A DNA stretch of 64,000 nt from assembly GCA_963756495.1 (NCBI GenBank), contig CAVWNS010000001.1, forward strand, positions 310,001 to 374,000. The letters run 5' to 3'. Positions 20,185-30,006 of the stretch are shown here, piece after piece. Under the pieces are notes generated by a model. It was not told the DNA's origin. It worked only from the letters and a program-made list of their open reading frames with translations, and did no database searches. The translations under genes were made by a program, and so were the position numbers. Each line of letters begins with the position of its first letter. Position 1 is the first letter of the stretch. The DNA is from DATFDN01 sp963756495. Its GTDB lineage: Bacteria > Pseudomonadota > Alphaproteobacteria > Acetobacterales > Acetobacteraceae.

Positions 20185-21234
20185 ATGTCCGGGAACGGAT
20201 CAGTCCGGTGGCGCGGCCTGTCGCGTCGCGCCTTCATGCGTGCCGCGACCACCGCCGTCGGCACGGGACTTGGCGCGGTGGCCCTGGCGCTGCCCGCGAT
20301 CGCTGCCGGCAACCGCGTATTCACCTTCGCCCACGACGAGCCGCACGACACCGGCTACGGCTTCTTCGCCGACACCTTCAACGCGAAGCTCAAGGACCTG
20401 AGCGGCGGTCGGTTCTCGATCCACGAGTTTCCCGGCGCGCAGCTCGGCCAGGAGCCGGAATTGGCGCAAAAGGTGCGCAGCGGCGACATCGACTTCGTCA
20501 TCAACTCGACCGCCAACACCTCGACGGTGGTGCCGCAGGCCGGCGTGTTCTCGCTGCATTTCATGTTCCGCGACGAAGCGCATCTGACCAAGGCGATGCT
20601 CGATCCGGCGATGAACGACCTGTTCCGCGAGATGATCGCCGCGAACACGACGGGTGCCAAGTCGCTCGGCCTCGGGACGCTCGGCTTCCGCAAGTGCTAC
20701 GCGAAGTTCGAGATCAAGAGCGTGACCGACCTGAAGGGCCGCAAGGTGCGCGTGCAGGCGACCAAGACCGAGGACCGGTTCTTCAGCGCCTACGGCTCGG
20801 TGCCGGTGCACATGCCGATCGGCCAGGTCTATACGTCCCTGGAAACCGGACTGGTCGAGGTGGCCGAGAATGGCGCCGACATCTATCGCGCGCAAAAGCA
20901 CTACGAGGTCGCCCCAGTGCTGTCCTCGACCGATCACGAGGCGAACAACAACCACCTGTGGGTCAGCGACAAGGCGTGGAACAGCTTCACCCCCGAGGAG
21001 CAGGGCTGGGTGAAGGCCACCTTCGAGTACAGCCGCGCGCTGGCCGTCCCGCGCTCGCTCCAGTACGACCACGCGGCCCTGGACTCGCTCCAGAAGATGG
21101 GGGTCGAGGTGTTCACCGGGGTCGATCGCAAAGGCTTCATCGATATCGCGACCCCGATCCAGGACGAGCAGGCGCAGGCGCTTGGCCCTTATGCCGTGCG
21201 CATCCTGGCGCTCGCACGCAAGATGTCGGCCTGA
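20185..21234 (+). CDS. dctP: TRAP transporter solute-binding protein
   Basis: A 349-residue periplasmic receptor. The N-terminus (LSRRAFMRAATTAVG) is a twin-arginine signal, unusual but known for DctP proteins. The body has VFTFAHDEPHDTGYGFFADTF, FPGAQLGQEPELAQKVRSGD, DLKGRKVRVQATKTEDRFF and GQVYTSLETGLVEVAENG, the standard DctP landmarks including the ligand-binding Arg in KGRKVRVQ. It binds a carboxylate-type solute for the DctQM pair that follows. GGGAGAA precedes the ATG. Confidence 0.92.
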   Translation: MSGNGSVRWRGLSRRAFMRAATTAVGTGLGAVALALPAIAAGNRVFTFAHDEPHDTGYGFFADTFNAKLKDLSGGRFSIHEFPGAQLGQEPELAQKVRSGDIDFVINSTANTSTVVPQAGVFSLHFMFRDEAHLTKAMLDPAMNDLFREMIAANTTGAKSLGLGTLGFRKCYAKFEIKSVTDLKGRKVRVQATKTEDRFFSAYGSVPVHMPIGQVYTSLETGLVEVAENGADIYRAQKHYEVAPVLSSTDHEANNNHLWVSDKAWNSFTPEEQGWVKATFEYSRALAVPRSLQYDHAALDSLQKMGVEVFTGVDRKGFIDIATPIQDEQAQALGPYAVRILALARKMSA

Positions 21235-21244
21235 CGCGCCGCGC

Positions 21245-21841
21245 ATGAGCTACACGCGTTGGGCCGGCGCGGTTCTGTCCCGCAAGCGTCCGCAGCTCCA
21301 GTGGCACGCGCTCGACAAGCTGGAGTTCGCGCTGGTGGCGATCTGCGGGCTGCTGCTGGTGGGTTTCCTGGTGAGCGAACTGAGCGACGTGGTGTTCCGC
21401 ATCCTGCGCCGCCCCTGGCTGGAAGCACAGGAGTTCTCGCTCGGCTTCTTCGTCTGGGGCGTGTTCATGGGCGGGGCGGTCGGGGTTCGGCGCAATGACC
21501 ATTTCCGCTTGGCGGCGAGTGCCGAGGTGTTCTCGGGCGGCCTGCGAGCCGGCATTGAGAGCTTCCAGCAATCGGTGATGATCGCGGTTGCCGCCGCGAT
21601 GGTGTGGTTCGGATATAAGAACTTCCTGACCGGCTTCGGCAGCTACCTCATGCCCTCGCTCACGCCCGTGGCGGTGCTATATGCCGCGATCCCTGTCGCG
21701 GGGGCGCTGATCGGGCTGTTCTCGGTCGAGAAGCTGGTCAACGGGTTGCGCCGGGGCTTTCCCGATGCCGCACCGGATCTGCCGCCGGGTACGGAGCTTG
21801 CCGCGCTGTTCCCCACCCAAGATGCCGAGCCTCGCTCGTGA
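21245..21841 (+). CDS. dctQ: TRAP transporter small permease
   Basis: A 198-residue four-helix protein of the DctQ family. LDKLEFALVAICGLLLVGFLV forms helix 1, RRPWLEAQEFSLGFFVWGVFMG surrounds the conserved W/E-F element, and GGAVGVRRNDHFRL is the typical cytoplasmic loop before the last two helices. It holds the large permease and couples it to the binding protein. It starts 10 bp after dctP and its stop overlaps the dctM start (GTGA). Confidence 0.9.
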   Translation: MSYTRWAGAVLSRKRPQLQWHALDKLEFALVAICGLLLVGFLVSELSDVVFRILRRPWLEAQEFSLGFFVWGVFMGGAVGVRRNDHFRLAASAEVFSGGLRAGIESFQQSVMIAVAAAMVWFGYKNFLTGFGSYLMPSLTPVAVLYAAIPVAGALIGLFSVEKLVNGLRRGFPDAAPDLPPGTELAALFPTQDAEPRS

Positions 21842-23181
21842 ACGCCAACGAGATCGCCATCGTGGTGATGTGCGGGCTGTTCCTGGGACTTGGCTATGCG
21901 GGCCTGCCGGTCGCCTTCGCGCTCATCGCCGCCGTGGTGGTGGTGGCGTCCATCTTCACCGACCTCACCATCGGCTCGCTCATGGGCCAGCTGTTCAACG
22001 GCATCAACGAGTTGGCCCTGCTCGCCATCCCGTTCTTCCTGCTGGTCGGCGAGCTGATGACCTCGGCCAGGATCACGCCACGACTGATCGCGCTGACCCA
22101 GGCGATGGTGGGCCACCTGCGCAGCGGGCTCGCGCATGTCGTCGCCGTGTCCTGCATGATTTTCGGCGGCATCTCCGGCTCATCCACCGCCGACACGGTG
22201 GCGATCGGCACCATTCTGATGCCGGCGATGCGCGAGGAAGGCTATACGCCGGCCTTCTCCGCCGCGCTGATCGCCGCCGGCGCCTCGATCGCCTCGATGG
22301 TGCCGCCCTCGATCATGGCGATCGTGTACGGCGCGGTCGGCGACGCCTCGGTGGGCGGGCTGTTCCTGGGCGGCGCCGTTCCCGGCCTGATGGTCTGCAT
22401 CGGGCTGATGATCTACAGCTACTTCTTCGGCGCGCCCGGCGTGCCGAAGCGACGCGCCAGCCTGTTCGAGTTCGGCACCGCGCTGCGCGGCGCCCTGTTG
22501 CCGCTGATGATCCCGGTCATCATCATCGGCAGCATCCTCGGCGGCGTGATCACCCCCGCCGAGGCCGGCATGGCGGCGGTCGTCTATGCGCTCGTGGTCC
22601 TGCTGCCGGTGATGAACCGTGGCCATTTCCGCCGTCTGCCGAAGGATTTCGCGATGGCGGCGGTGATGTACGCGATCCCGCTGACCGCGGTCGCGGGTGC
22701 CTCGGCGTTCGGCTGGATGCTGGCATATCTGGGCGGGGCTGACATCATCATGGGTTGGGTGCGCGGGCTGGGCACCACCGATTCCCGCGCCATCCTGTTC
22801 TTCATCGCCGTGCTGTTCCTGATCGTGGGAGACTTCCTCGACGGGCTGCCGGCGATCATCATTCTGATGCCGGTGATTCTGTCGCTGGAGAAGCTGGGCC
22901 ACATCAACGCCGTGCACATGGGCGTGGTGGTGATCGTGACGCTCGCCTTCGGGCTCATCACGCCGCCCTGCGGCATCATCCTGCTACTGTCGTCATCCCT
23001 GGCCGGCGTGCCGTTCTCGCGCGCGCTGCGCCAGTCGGCGCCGATCTACGTCGTGTTCGTGGTGGTGATATCGGTGATCATCCTGCTGCCCGACACGGTC
23101 TTGTTCCTGCCGCGCCACTTCCTGCCGCGCGCCGTGGGGTGCTTCCCGCGCCCGCGCGGCGGCGGATGGATTTGCCCCTAG
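21838..23181 (+). CDS. dctM: TRAP transporter large permease
   Basis: A 447-residue multi-spanning permease that performs sodium-coupled uptake. Repeated DctM hallmarks are visible: PFFLLVGELMTSARITPRLI, FGGISGSSTADTVAIGTILM, ASIASMVPPSIMAIVYG, GGVITPAEAGMAAVVYAL and FGLITPPCGIILLLSSS. The last about 20 residues (RHFLPRAVGCFPRPRGGGWICP) are unlike the family and may reflect a late frame change near the stop. Translation starts at GTG overlapping dctQ. Confidence 0.92.
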   Translation: MNANEIAIVVMCGLFLGLGYAGLPVAFALIAAVVVVASIFTDLTIGSLMGQLFNGINELALLAIPFFLLVGELMTSARITPRLIALTQAMVGHLRSGLAHVVAVSCMIFGGISGSSTADTVAIGTILMPAMREEGYTPAFSAALIAAGASIASMVPPSIMAIVYGAVGDASVGGLFLGGAVPGLMVCIGLMIYSYFFGAPGVPKRRASLFEFGTALRGALLPLMIPVIIIGSILGGVITPAEAGMAAVVYALVVLLPVMNRGHFRRLPKDFAMAAVMYAIPLTAVAGASAFGWMLAYLGGADIIMGWVRGLGTTDSRAILFFIAVLFLIVGDFLDGLPAIIILMPVILSLEKLGHINAVHMGVVVIVTLAFGLITPPCGIILLLSSSLAGVPFSRALRQSAPIYVVFVVVISVIILLPDTVLFLPRHFLPRAVGCFPRPRGGGWICP

Positions 23182-23240
23182 AGCATGCCCGTCTCCAGCG
23201 AACCTGCTTTGATCCGTCTGAGCCGAGTGCCGTAGCCGCT

Positions 23241-23666
23241 CTAGGCGGCGGCAACGGCGATGCCCAGCTCCTGGGCACAGGCGGCCATACGTCGGTCCAA
23301 CGTCGCCATCGCCGCGCCAATGCGTCCGGCCATCGCGATGTGAATGGCGTCGGGTGCCCGCAAGTTCAGATCAAGACGGCGAAGAAAGGCCTCTGCGGCG
23401 GCAAAGTCAGCGGGTACAATCTCCAGGTGCCCAGAAATTCGGCGGCGCCACGCGTCGCAGTCGATCAGGCTCTTGCTCACGACCTCACGATCGAGCGTCC
23501 CCGCTCTGGTATGGCGGCCGAGCACCGATGCAAACTCGGCGGCCGCAAAGTCGCTGACCCGGACCACGCCAGGGCCGGATTTCAAGAATGTCGCCGCGCG
23601 GTCGTTCTGTGAATCGTTTGCCACCCATAATGCAACGATAATGCTCGTATCCAGGTAGATGCTCAA
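23241..23666 (-). CDS. vapC: PIN-domain toxin (VapC)
   Basis: A 141-residue PIN-type ribonuclease. The acidic metal site is visible: IYLDTSIIVALW (first Asp), AAAEFASVLGRH (Glu), APDAIHIAMA and MATLDRRMAACA (Asp). Such toxins cleave RNA, often tRNA, when free of antitoxin. The start is a TTG that overlaps the antitoxin stop (TTGA), giving SIYLDTS at the N-terminus. The toxin frame is intact, whereas the antitoxin frame is broken by one base. Confidence 0.85.
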   Translation of the reverse strand: MSIYLDTSIIVALWVANDSQNDRAATFLKSGPGVVRVSDFAAAEFASVLGRHTRAGTLDREVVSKSLIDCDAWRRRISGHLEIVPADFAAAEAFLRRLDLNLRAPDAIHIAMAGRIGAAMATLDRRMAACAQELGIAVAAA

Positions 23667-23916
23667 CGTTCCCAGTCCTCGTCGCGCATCTGCGATACGA
23701 GCTTGGCAAAGTCTAGTCCCTCGACATTCCAGCGGATGCGCCGCGCCAACACCCATTCGACGTCTTCCGCCGTGATGGGCCTAGGCTCCGGGTGCATCGA
23801 TTTCAGTTCGACCACCGGCTGCCCATGACGCGTGATGACCACATCCTCGCCCCGTAGCGCGCGCTCGATCAGGTCGGAAAGCCGGTTTTCGCCTCGGCGA
23901 CGCTGTGCTGCCCCAT
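23663..23916 (-). CDS. Phd/YefM-type antitoxin (one apparent -1 frameshift)
   Basis: The first codons (MGQHSVAEAK) and the rest (RLSDLIERALRGEDVVITRH, VVELKSMHPEPRPITAEDVEW) are in different frames. Adding one A to the AAAA run (T at 23886-23889 on the plus strand) gives an 84-residue antitoxin. The N-terminal AEAK..LSDLIERAL and GEDVVITRHGQPVVEL pattern is the Phd/YefM DNA-binding fold. Such antitoxins neutralise the partner toxin and repress the operon. A toxin kept alive beside a dead antitoxin is improbable, so sequence error is the better reading. Confidence 0.7.
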
Positions 23917-23947
23917 GATCCTATAATAGCCATCGGATAGCCAGACT

Positions 23948-26900
23948 TCAATCGCCCGTTGCCCCCATTTTCGCGGCCAGGCTTGGCATTGCCAAGGCCC
24001 TGCGTGGGCTCAGCCAGTGCTGCAGACGGTCCAGATAGAGGTAAATCGCCGGCGTCGTGTAGAGGGTCAGCACCTGCGACAGCGCCAGGCCGCCCACCAT
24101 CGCGAACCCGAGCGGCCGGCGCAGTTCCGAGCCCGCGCCATGCCCGAGCATGAGCGGCAAGCCCGACAGCAACGCCGCCATCGTGGTCATCAGGATCGGA
24201 CGGAAGCGCAGCAGGCAGGCTTGGCGGATCGCCTCCAGCGGCGCCAGCCCGTCGCGCCGCTCGGCGGTGATGGCGAAATCGACCATCATGATGCCGTTCT
24301 TTTTCACAATGCCGATCAGCAGAATGATGCCGATGAGCGCGATCACCGACAGGTCGTACCGCGCAACCATCAACATGAGCAACGCGCCGACGCCGGCCGA
24401 GGGCAGCGTGCTCAAAATCGTCAGCGGCAGGATGTAGCTTTCATACAGCACGCCCAGGATCACGTAGACCGTGATCAGGGCCGCCGCGATCAGATAGGGC
24501 TGGCCAGCTAGCGAGCTTTGGAACGCCTGGGCGGTGCCCTGAAACGAGCCTTGCAAAGTGTCGGGCGCCCGCATCTCGGTCATCGCGCGCTTGATCGCGT
24601 CCACCGCCTGGCCCAGGGCGGCGCCCGGGGCGAGATTGAAGGAGATCGTCACCGCCGGGAACTGGCTCTGATGGCTGATGGACAGCGGCTGAACCGGGGC
24701 CGTCGTCCATTTGGCGACGGCCGAGAGCGGCACCGTCGCGCCGCTGGCCGAGCGGACATACAGGCGCTCCAGGGTCGCCACGTCGCTCGCCAAGCCCGGC
24801 AGCACCTCCAGGATCAGGTGGTAGGAATTGATCTGGGTGAAGTACTGCGTGACCTGACGCTGGCCGAACGCGTCATACAGCGTATCGTCCACCGCCTGAG
24901 GGGATACGCCGAGCCGGGCGGCTTGGTCTCGGTCGATGCGCAGCGTCGTGGTCAGGCCCGACATTTGCTGATCGGTGGTCACGTCGTGCAGCATGCTCAG
25001 GTGCTGGAGCCGTTCCAGCACCCGCGGTGCCCACTGGAACAGCTCCGAGAGGTCGGCGTCCTGCAACGTGTATTGGTATTCGGTCTTCGACAGCCGGCCG
25101 CCGACGCGGATGTCCTGCGCAGCCTGCAAAAAGAGCTTGCCGCCCTCCATGCTGGCGAGCTTAGGGCGAATGCGGTTGATGAAGTCCTGCGCGCTGCCGC
25201 CCCGGCGTTCGTCGAACGGCTTGAGGGCGATGAACATGCGGCCGTTGTTGACCGTCTGTCCGCCAATGCCCGATCCGACCGTCGCATTGTAGCTCGCCAC
25301 GTCGGGATCGGCGGCGATGATCTTCCCGATACGCTCCTGGATGCGCGACATCTCCTTGAACGAGACGTCCTCGGCGCCCTCGCTGATGCCGATGGCCACC
25401 CCGGTGTCCTGCGCCGGAAAGAAGCCCTTGGGGATCTCGACATAGAGCAGGACGGTCACGGTCAAGGTGGCGAAGAAGACGAGCAGGGTGATGAAGCTGT
25501 GCCGGAGCGCGATATCGAGCGTACGCCGGTAGAACGCCAGCACGCCGGTGAACCCAGCCTCGATCACCCGCCACGCCAGGCCGTGCCCGCCCGGCGGTTC
25601 ATGGCGGAGGAAGCGCGCGCACATCATGGGCGTGAGCGTGAGGGAGACGAAGGCCGATAGCATGACTGCGACGGTCACGGTGACCGCGAATTCCCGGAAC
25701 AGGCGGCCGACGATGCCGCCCATTAGCAGCAGCGGGATGAACACGGCGATCAGCGACAGGCTGATCGAGATGATGGTGAAGCCGATCTCGCCCGCGCCCT
25801 GCAGCGCGGCCTCCATCGGCGCCATCCCGTCCTCGATGTGGCGGTGGATGTTCTCCAGCATCACGATCGCATCGTCCACGACGAAGCCGACCGAGATCGT
25901 CAGCGCCATCAGCGAGAGGTTGTCGAGGCTGAAGCCCAGTATGTACATCGCCGCGAACGTGCAGATCAGCGCCACCGGCACGGTGATTGCGGGAATGATG
26001 GTGGCCCACACGCTGCGCAGGAACAGGAAGATCACCATCACGACGAGGCCCACGGCCACCATCAAGGTGAATTGCACGTCGTTCACGGAGGCGCGGATGG
26101 TCTGCGTCCGGTCCATCACCACGTTGACGTGCACCGACGGCGGGATGGCCGCTTCCAGGCGGGGCAGGGCACGCTTGATGCGCTCCACCGTGTCGATGAC
26201 GTTGGCGCCCGGTTGCTTGAAAATCAGCAGGATAATGCCCGGCTTGCCGTTCTGCCAACCGGCGAGGGTATCGTTCTCGGGCCCGTCCACCGCCTGGCCG
26301 ATGTCGCGCACCCGCACTGGGGCACCGTTGCGCCAGGCCAGGATGACGTCGTTATACTCGGCCGCCTTCGTCAGCTGGTCGTTGTCGTAGATCGTGAACC
26401 CGCGCTGCTGGGTGTCGATCGTGCCCTTGGGCGAGTCCACCGTCGCGTTGACCAGGGCGGGGCGGACATCCTCCAGGGTCAGGCCCATCGCGGCGAGCTT
26501 GCCGGGATCGACCTGGACGCGGATGGCGCGCTTCTGCTCGCCCCCGATATAGACTTGGCTGACGCCGGCGATCTGCGAAATCTGCTGGCTCAGGATGTTA
26601 TCGGCATAATCGTCGGCCTGGATCAACGGTACCGCGTCGGACTGCACCGACAGGATCAGGATCGGGCTATCGGACGGGTTCACCTTCCAGTAGTTCGGCG
26701 CCGCTGGCAGGTTCTTCGGCAGCTGCCCGCTGGCGGCATTGATTTGCGCTTGGATATCCCCGGCGGCGGCGTCGATGTTCCGGTCGAGGTCGAACTGCAC
26801 CACGATCTGCGACTGGCCCAGCACGCTGACCGAGGTCATCTGCGCGATGCCCGGAATCTGCGCGAACTCGCGCTCGAGCGGCTGGGCGACGGTGCTTGCC

Positions 26901-27076
26901 ATTGTTTCGGGGCTGGCACCGGGAAACTTGGCGTTCACCATGATAGTCGGGAAATCAACTCGCGGCAGCGGCGCCACTGGCAGGAACGGGTAGGCGGCGA
27001 GCCCGATCAGCACCAGCGCCGCCATGATCAGCGATGTGCCGACCGGGCGCCGGATGAACGGGCTGGAGATGCTCAT
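23948..27076 (-). CDS. RND multidrug efflux permease (MdtB/MdtC-like)
   Basis: A full-length 1042-residue inner-membrane RND pump. It begins SISSPFIRRPVGTSLIMAALV and has VDFPTIMVNAKFPGASPETMA, the GFSLDNLSLMALTISVGFVVDDAIVMLEN block in helix 4 with both proton-relay aspartates, and FFPAQDTGVAIG in the second half. The wording and the lack of HAE1-type insertions favour the MdtBC/MuxBC branch. It exports drugs or bile-salt-like compounds through an outer-membrane channel, which is not encoded here. The ATG overlaps the adaptor stop by four bases. Confidence 0.94.
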   Translation of the reverse strand: MSISSPFIRRPVGTSLIMAALVLIGLAAYPFLPVAPLPRVDFPTIMVNAKFPGASPETMASTVAQPLEREFAQIPGIAQMTSVSVLGQSQIVVQFDLDRNIDAAAGDIQAQINAASGQLPKNLPAAPNYWKVNPSDSPILILSVQSDAVPLIQADDYADNILSQQISQIAGVSQVYIGGEQKRAIRVQVDPGKLAAMGLTLEDVRPALVNATVDSPKGTIDTQQRGFTIYDNDQLTKAAEYNDVILAWRNGAPVRVRDIGQAVDGPENDTLAGWQNGKPGIILLIFKQPGANVIDTVERIKRALPRLEAAIPPSVHVNVVMDRTQTIRASVNDVQFTLMVAVGLVVMVIFLFLRSVWATIIPAITVPVALICTFAAMYILGFSLDNLSLMALTISVGFVVDDAIVMLENIHRHIEDGMAPMEAALQGAGEIGFTIISISLSLIAVFIPLLLMGGIVGRLFREFAVTVTVAVMLSAFVSLTLTPMMCARFLRHEPPGGHGLAWRVIEAGFTGVLAFYRRTLDIALRHSFITLLVFFATLTVTVLLYVEIPKGFFPAQDTGVAIGISEGAEDVSFKEMSRIQERIGKIIAADPDVASYNATVGSGIGGQTVNNGRMFIALKPFDERRGGSAQDFINRIRPKLASMEGGKLFLQAAQDIRVGGRLSKTEYQYTLQDADLSELFQWAPRVLERLQHLSMLHDVTTDQQMSGLTTTLRIDRDQAARLGVSPQAVDDTLYDAFGQRQVTQYFTQINSYHLILEVLPGLASDVATLERLYVRSASGATVPLSAVAKWTTAPVQPLSISHQSQFPAVTISFNLAPGAALGQAVDAIKRAMTEMRAPDTLQGSFQGTAQAFQSSLAGQPYLIAAALITVYVILGVLYESYILPLTILSTLPSAGVGALLMLMVARYDLSVIALIGIILLIGIVKKNGIMMVDFAITAERRDGLAPLEAIRQACLLRFRPILMTTMAALLSGLPLMLGHGAGSELRRPLGFAMVGGLALSQVLTLYTTPAIYLYLDRLQHWLSPRRALAMPSLAAKMGATGD

Positions 27077-28275
27077 GCCGTATCCTTCTCCTGGCGCACC
27101 GCCACCCGCGTGCCATCCTGGAGGCGCGACTGGCCCGACGTGACCACGAGCGCACCCTCCTGGAGCCCGTGCGTGATCACGGCCGTATGTCCGTCATCCG
27201 CGGCGAGCGTCACCGCTTGGTGCGCCGCCGTGCCATCCGGGCCCACGACATAGACGAACAGCCCGTCCGGTCCGTGCTGCACGGCCGCCGAGGGGATGGT
27301 CAGGGCATCCCGCAGGGTGTCCAGCAACAGCCGGGCGCGGACGAACTGGCCTGGCCAGAGCTGCCCGGCCGTGTTCGGGAAGATCGCCTTCAGCCGGATC
27401 GTGCCGGTGCTCTGTTCCACCGCGTTGTCGATGGTCAGCAGCGTGCCCTTGTCCAGCGCCGTGTCGCCCTCGGCCGGCAGCGCCGAGACCGGCAGCTTGC
27501 GCGCGCGCATGGCCACCGCGAGGCGCGGCAGGTCCTCCTGCGGCAGGGTGAAGACCACCGCGACGGGGTGGATCTGGGTCAGCGTCATGATCGGCGCCGC
27601 GTCGGCTGCGTGGATGATGTTGCCGGGGTCGATCTGGCGCAGGCCCACCCTGCCGTCGAACGGCGCGGTGATGGCGCAGAACCCGAGGTTGATCTGCGCC
27701 GCCTCGACCGCCGCGCTGTCGGCCGCGACCGCCGCCGTGAGCTGGGCCACGCTCGCCTGGTTCTGATCGAGCTGCTGGCGCGAGGCGAAGTCTTGCCGCG
27801 CCAAGGCGCTGGTGCGCCCGAGATCGCGGCGGGCGTTGGCGAGCTGGGCGTCGTCCTGCTGCCGCTTGGCCTGGGCCTGATCGACCGCGGCCTGATAGGG
27901 CCGCGGGTCGATCACCGCCAGCAGGTCGCCGGCCTTGACCTCCTGGCCTTCATGGACCGGCACCGACATCAGCGTCCCGTCCACCCTTGCGCGCACCTGC
28001 ACCGCATTGTTGGCCTGCACGGTGCCGAGGCCGGATAGATAGACCGGGACATCCTGGTGAGCGGCCTGAGCGCCCGAGACGGGCACCCCGGGCGGCTGTC
28101 CTGCGGCGGGTGCCACGTCCGCGGCCATGGGCTGGCGGATCGCGACCGAGCCGACGACGGCCAGCGCGCACACGGCCAGCGTCGTGCGAGCAACCCAGGG
28201 AGGCAGGCGGCGGGGGCCGCGAGCCGGATAAGTCATCGAGCGGACCCGTACGACAGAGGAACGAGGGATCGCCAC
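27073..28275 (-). CDS. RND efflux periplasmic adaptor (MdtA-like)
   Basis: A membrane-fusion protein of up to 400 residues with an N-terminal membrane anchor (RTTLAVCALAVVGSVAI). It then shows the barrel-sandwich lipoyl half-motif VRARVDGTLMSVPVHEGQEVKAGDLLAVIDP, an alpha-hairpin rich in Ala and Gln (QAKRQQDDAQLANARRDLGR), and INLGFCAITAPFDGRVG. It links the RND pump to an outer-membrane factor. Starting at MTYPARGP (28236) is equally possible. It precedes and overlaps the pump gene, the usual mdtA-mdtB order. Confidence 0.92.
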   Translation of the reverse strand: MAIPRSSVVRVRSMTYPARGPRRLPPWVARTTLAVCALAVVGSVAIRQPMAADVAPAAGQPPGVPVSGAQAAHQDVPVYLSGLGTVQANNAVQVRARVDGTLMSVPVHEGQEVKAGDLLAVIDPRPYQAAVDQAQAKRQQDDAQLANARRDLGRTSALARQDFASRQQLDQNQASVAQLTAAVAADSAAVEAAQINLGFCAITAPFDGRVGLRQIDPGNIIHAADAAPIMTLTQIHPVAVVFTLPQEDLPRLAVAMRARKLPVSALPAEGDTALDKGTLLTIDNAVEQSTGTIRLKAIFPNTAGQLWPGQFVRARLLLDTLRDALTIPSAAVQHGPDGLFVYVVGPDGTAAHQAVTLAADDGHTAVITHGLQEGALVVTSGQSRLQDGTRVAVRQEKDTA

Positions 28276-28590
28276 CCACCCGCACCAAGGCCGGATGCCG
28301 ATCCTCTCAATAATCGGGACGACCGCGCCCGGGTCAAGCGTCCTCGTGTGCCAGATGCCCGTGGAGTGACCATTTGCCCTGATCTCGCAGGGCCAGTGAG
28401 CGGACGCGGTCTGGCAGGGCGCACCGCCGGAGATGCCTTCGAGGGATTAGCCTGATCTCGGCACGTTAATAGCGGGTGAAGGTACCGGGTCGCCCGATAT
28501 GATCTCAGCCCTTCATGAGGCCAACCCGATGATGCAGCAGCACCTCCCACCACTGTCGAATTCCAAGCAGCATGGCGAAGCGCCTGAACC
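28276..28590. other. Intergenic region between divergent genes, nothing recognised
   Basis: A 315-bp spacer between the leftward efflux operon and the rightward reductase gene. It must contain both promoters, but I can name neither. No regulator gene, tRNA or plausible reading frame is visible, so the pump has no adjacent local regulator. Confidence 0.5.
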
Positions 28591-29599
28591 ATGAAGATTC
28601 TGGTCTTCGGCGCAGGCGTGTTGGGCAGCCTCTACGCTGGCCGTCTCGCGGCAGCCGGTCAGGACGTGGCCTTGCTCGCGCGCGGCGCCGGTTGGAGCAG
28701 TTGCAGCGCGAAGGATTGGTGTTGCTCGACGAGGCGACGGGCCAGCAAGTGCGGCCGGAGGTGCGCGCCGTCGCGGCGCTGCGACAAGAGGATGCCTATG
28801 ATCTGGTCATTGTCGCCGTGCGTGCAGAGCAGTTGGCCGACGCGCTGCCCCTGCTTGCGGCCAATCGGCGTTTGCCCTGCATGCTGTTCCTGCTGAACCA
28901 TGGCTCCGGTCCGGGTGCGCTGATGGCGGCACTGGGGCCGGAGCGGGTGGTGCTTGGCTTCCCCGGCGCGAGTGGTGGGCTCGATGGCGCGTGCGTGCGC
29001 TATCGGCTGATCCCGCAGCAGAGGACCACCTTGGGCGAGCCGAGCGGGCGCATGACGCCACGCCTGCACGGCGTCGCGGCGAGCCTGCGCGCGGCGGGGT
29101 TCCCGGTGGCGTTCAGTCGGCGCATGGATGCCGGGCTGAAGACGCCCGCCGTGTTCGTCATCGCGGTGGCCGGCGCGATCTATGATACCGGCGGCAGTGG
29201 TGCTGCCCTGGTGGCCCAGCCGGAGGGCATTCCGCGCCTGGTGCGCGCGGTCCGTCAGGGTTTCCGGGCTCTGCACGCGGTGGGCGTGCCGATCGAGCCG
29301 CGCAAGCTGGCGTTGCTGTTCGTCTGGCTGCCGCTCGCGATTCCCGTCGCGTATTGGCGTCGCTATCTCGCCCGACCGGAGCCGAGCTGATCTTCGCGCG
29401 TCATGCGCGGGCCGCCTCCGCCGAGATGCTTGAGCTGGTCCTGCAACTGCGGGCGCTGATCCAGGCCACAGCCGTGCCCACGCCCGCGCTCGATACCCTG
29501 TGGACTGCAGTGGAGTCGCAGGCGGAGCGCTATTGCCGATCTCGTGAATCGGAACCGCTCGTGATCAAGGAACGACCGCTTGGATTCGACATCAGATAA
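28591..29599 (+). CDS. Ketopantoate reductase-like protein (two apparent -1 frameshifts)
   Basis: The start MKILVFGAGVLGSLYAGRLAAAG is a textbook NAD(P)-binding loop of the PanE/ApbA family. The frame changes near 28688 (ARGA to RLEQLQREGLVLLDE) and again near 29380 (YLARPE to AELIFARHARAASAEM). Restoring one base at each point yields about 336 residues with the helical C-terminal domain. Key Lys and Glu cannot be assigned confidently, and the middle (FLLNHGSGPGALM) differs from true PanE, so the substrate may be another 2-keto acid. Confidence 0.7.
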
Positions 29600-29717
29600 G
29601 CACATCACGGAACGGCCAAATTGGATCGCGGAAGGCGTCGGGGCTGCCCGGGATTGCGAAAGCGTGAAGAAAAGGCGCGCACTCTGATGACCAACTTCAC
29701 CCACTATAGGGTGCTGA

Positions 29718-29791
29718 TGGAGGTCCGGGGCGGAATCGAACCGCCATACGCGGATTTGCAGTCCGCTGCATCACCACTCTGCCACCGGACC
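29718..29791 (-). tRNA. tRNA-Cys(GCA)
   Basis: The reverse complement forms a 74-nt cloverleaf. The acceptor is GGTCCGG/CCGGACC with discriminator T and an encoded CCA. The anticodon arm is GCGGA-CTGCAAA-TCCGC with anticodon GCA, and the T-arm is GGCGG-TTCGATT-CCGCC. It stands alone between two protein genes. Confidence 0.96.
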
Positions 29792-30006
29792 CTGGAAGCG
29801 GCTTGCGGGCTAGGAACCTAGAAATCCCGCTGGATTGCGCCCTAGAAACCTTCTAGCAGACCTATCAGAGATGATCCAGATTGCGCTGGGTGCAACTGGC
29901 TTGGTGTCCCACCATACAGATCAGAACACGATCACGCCTTCTTGAGCATTTGCCGGCCAAGTGCGAGCGTTTCTGACCAGGTCGGCTTGAGAGCACCAAT
30001 CAGAGC

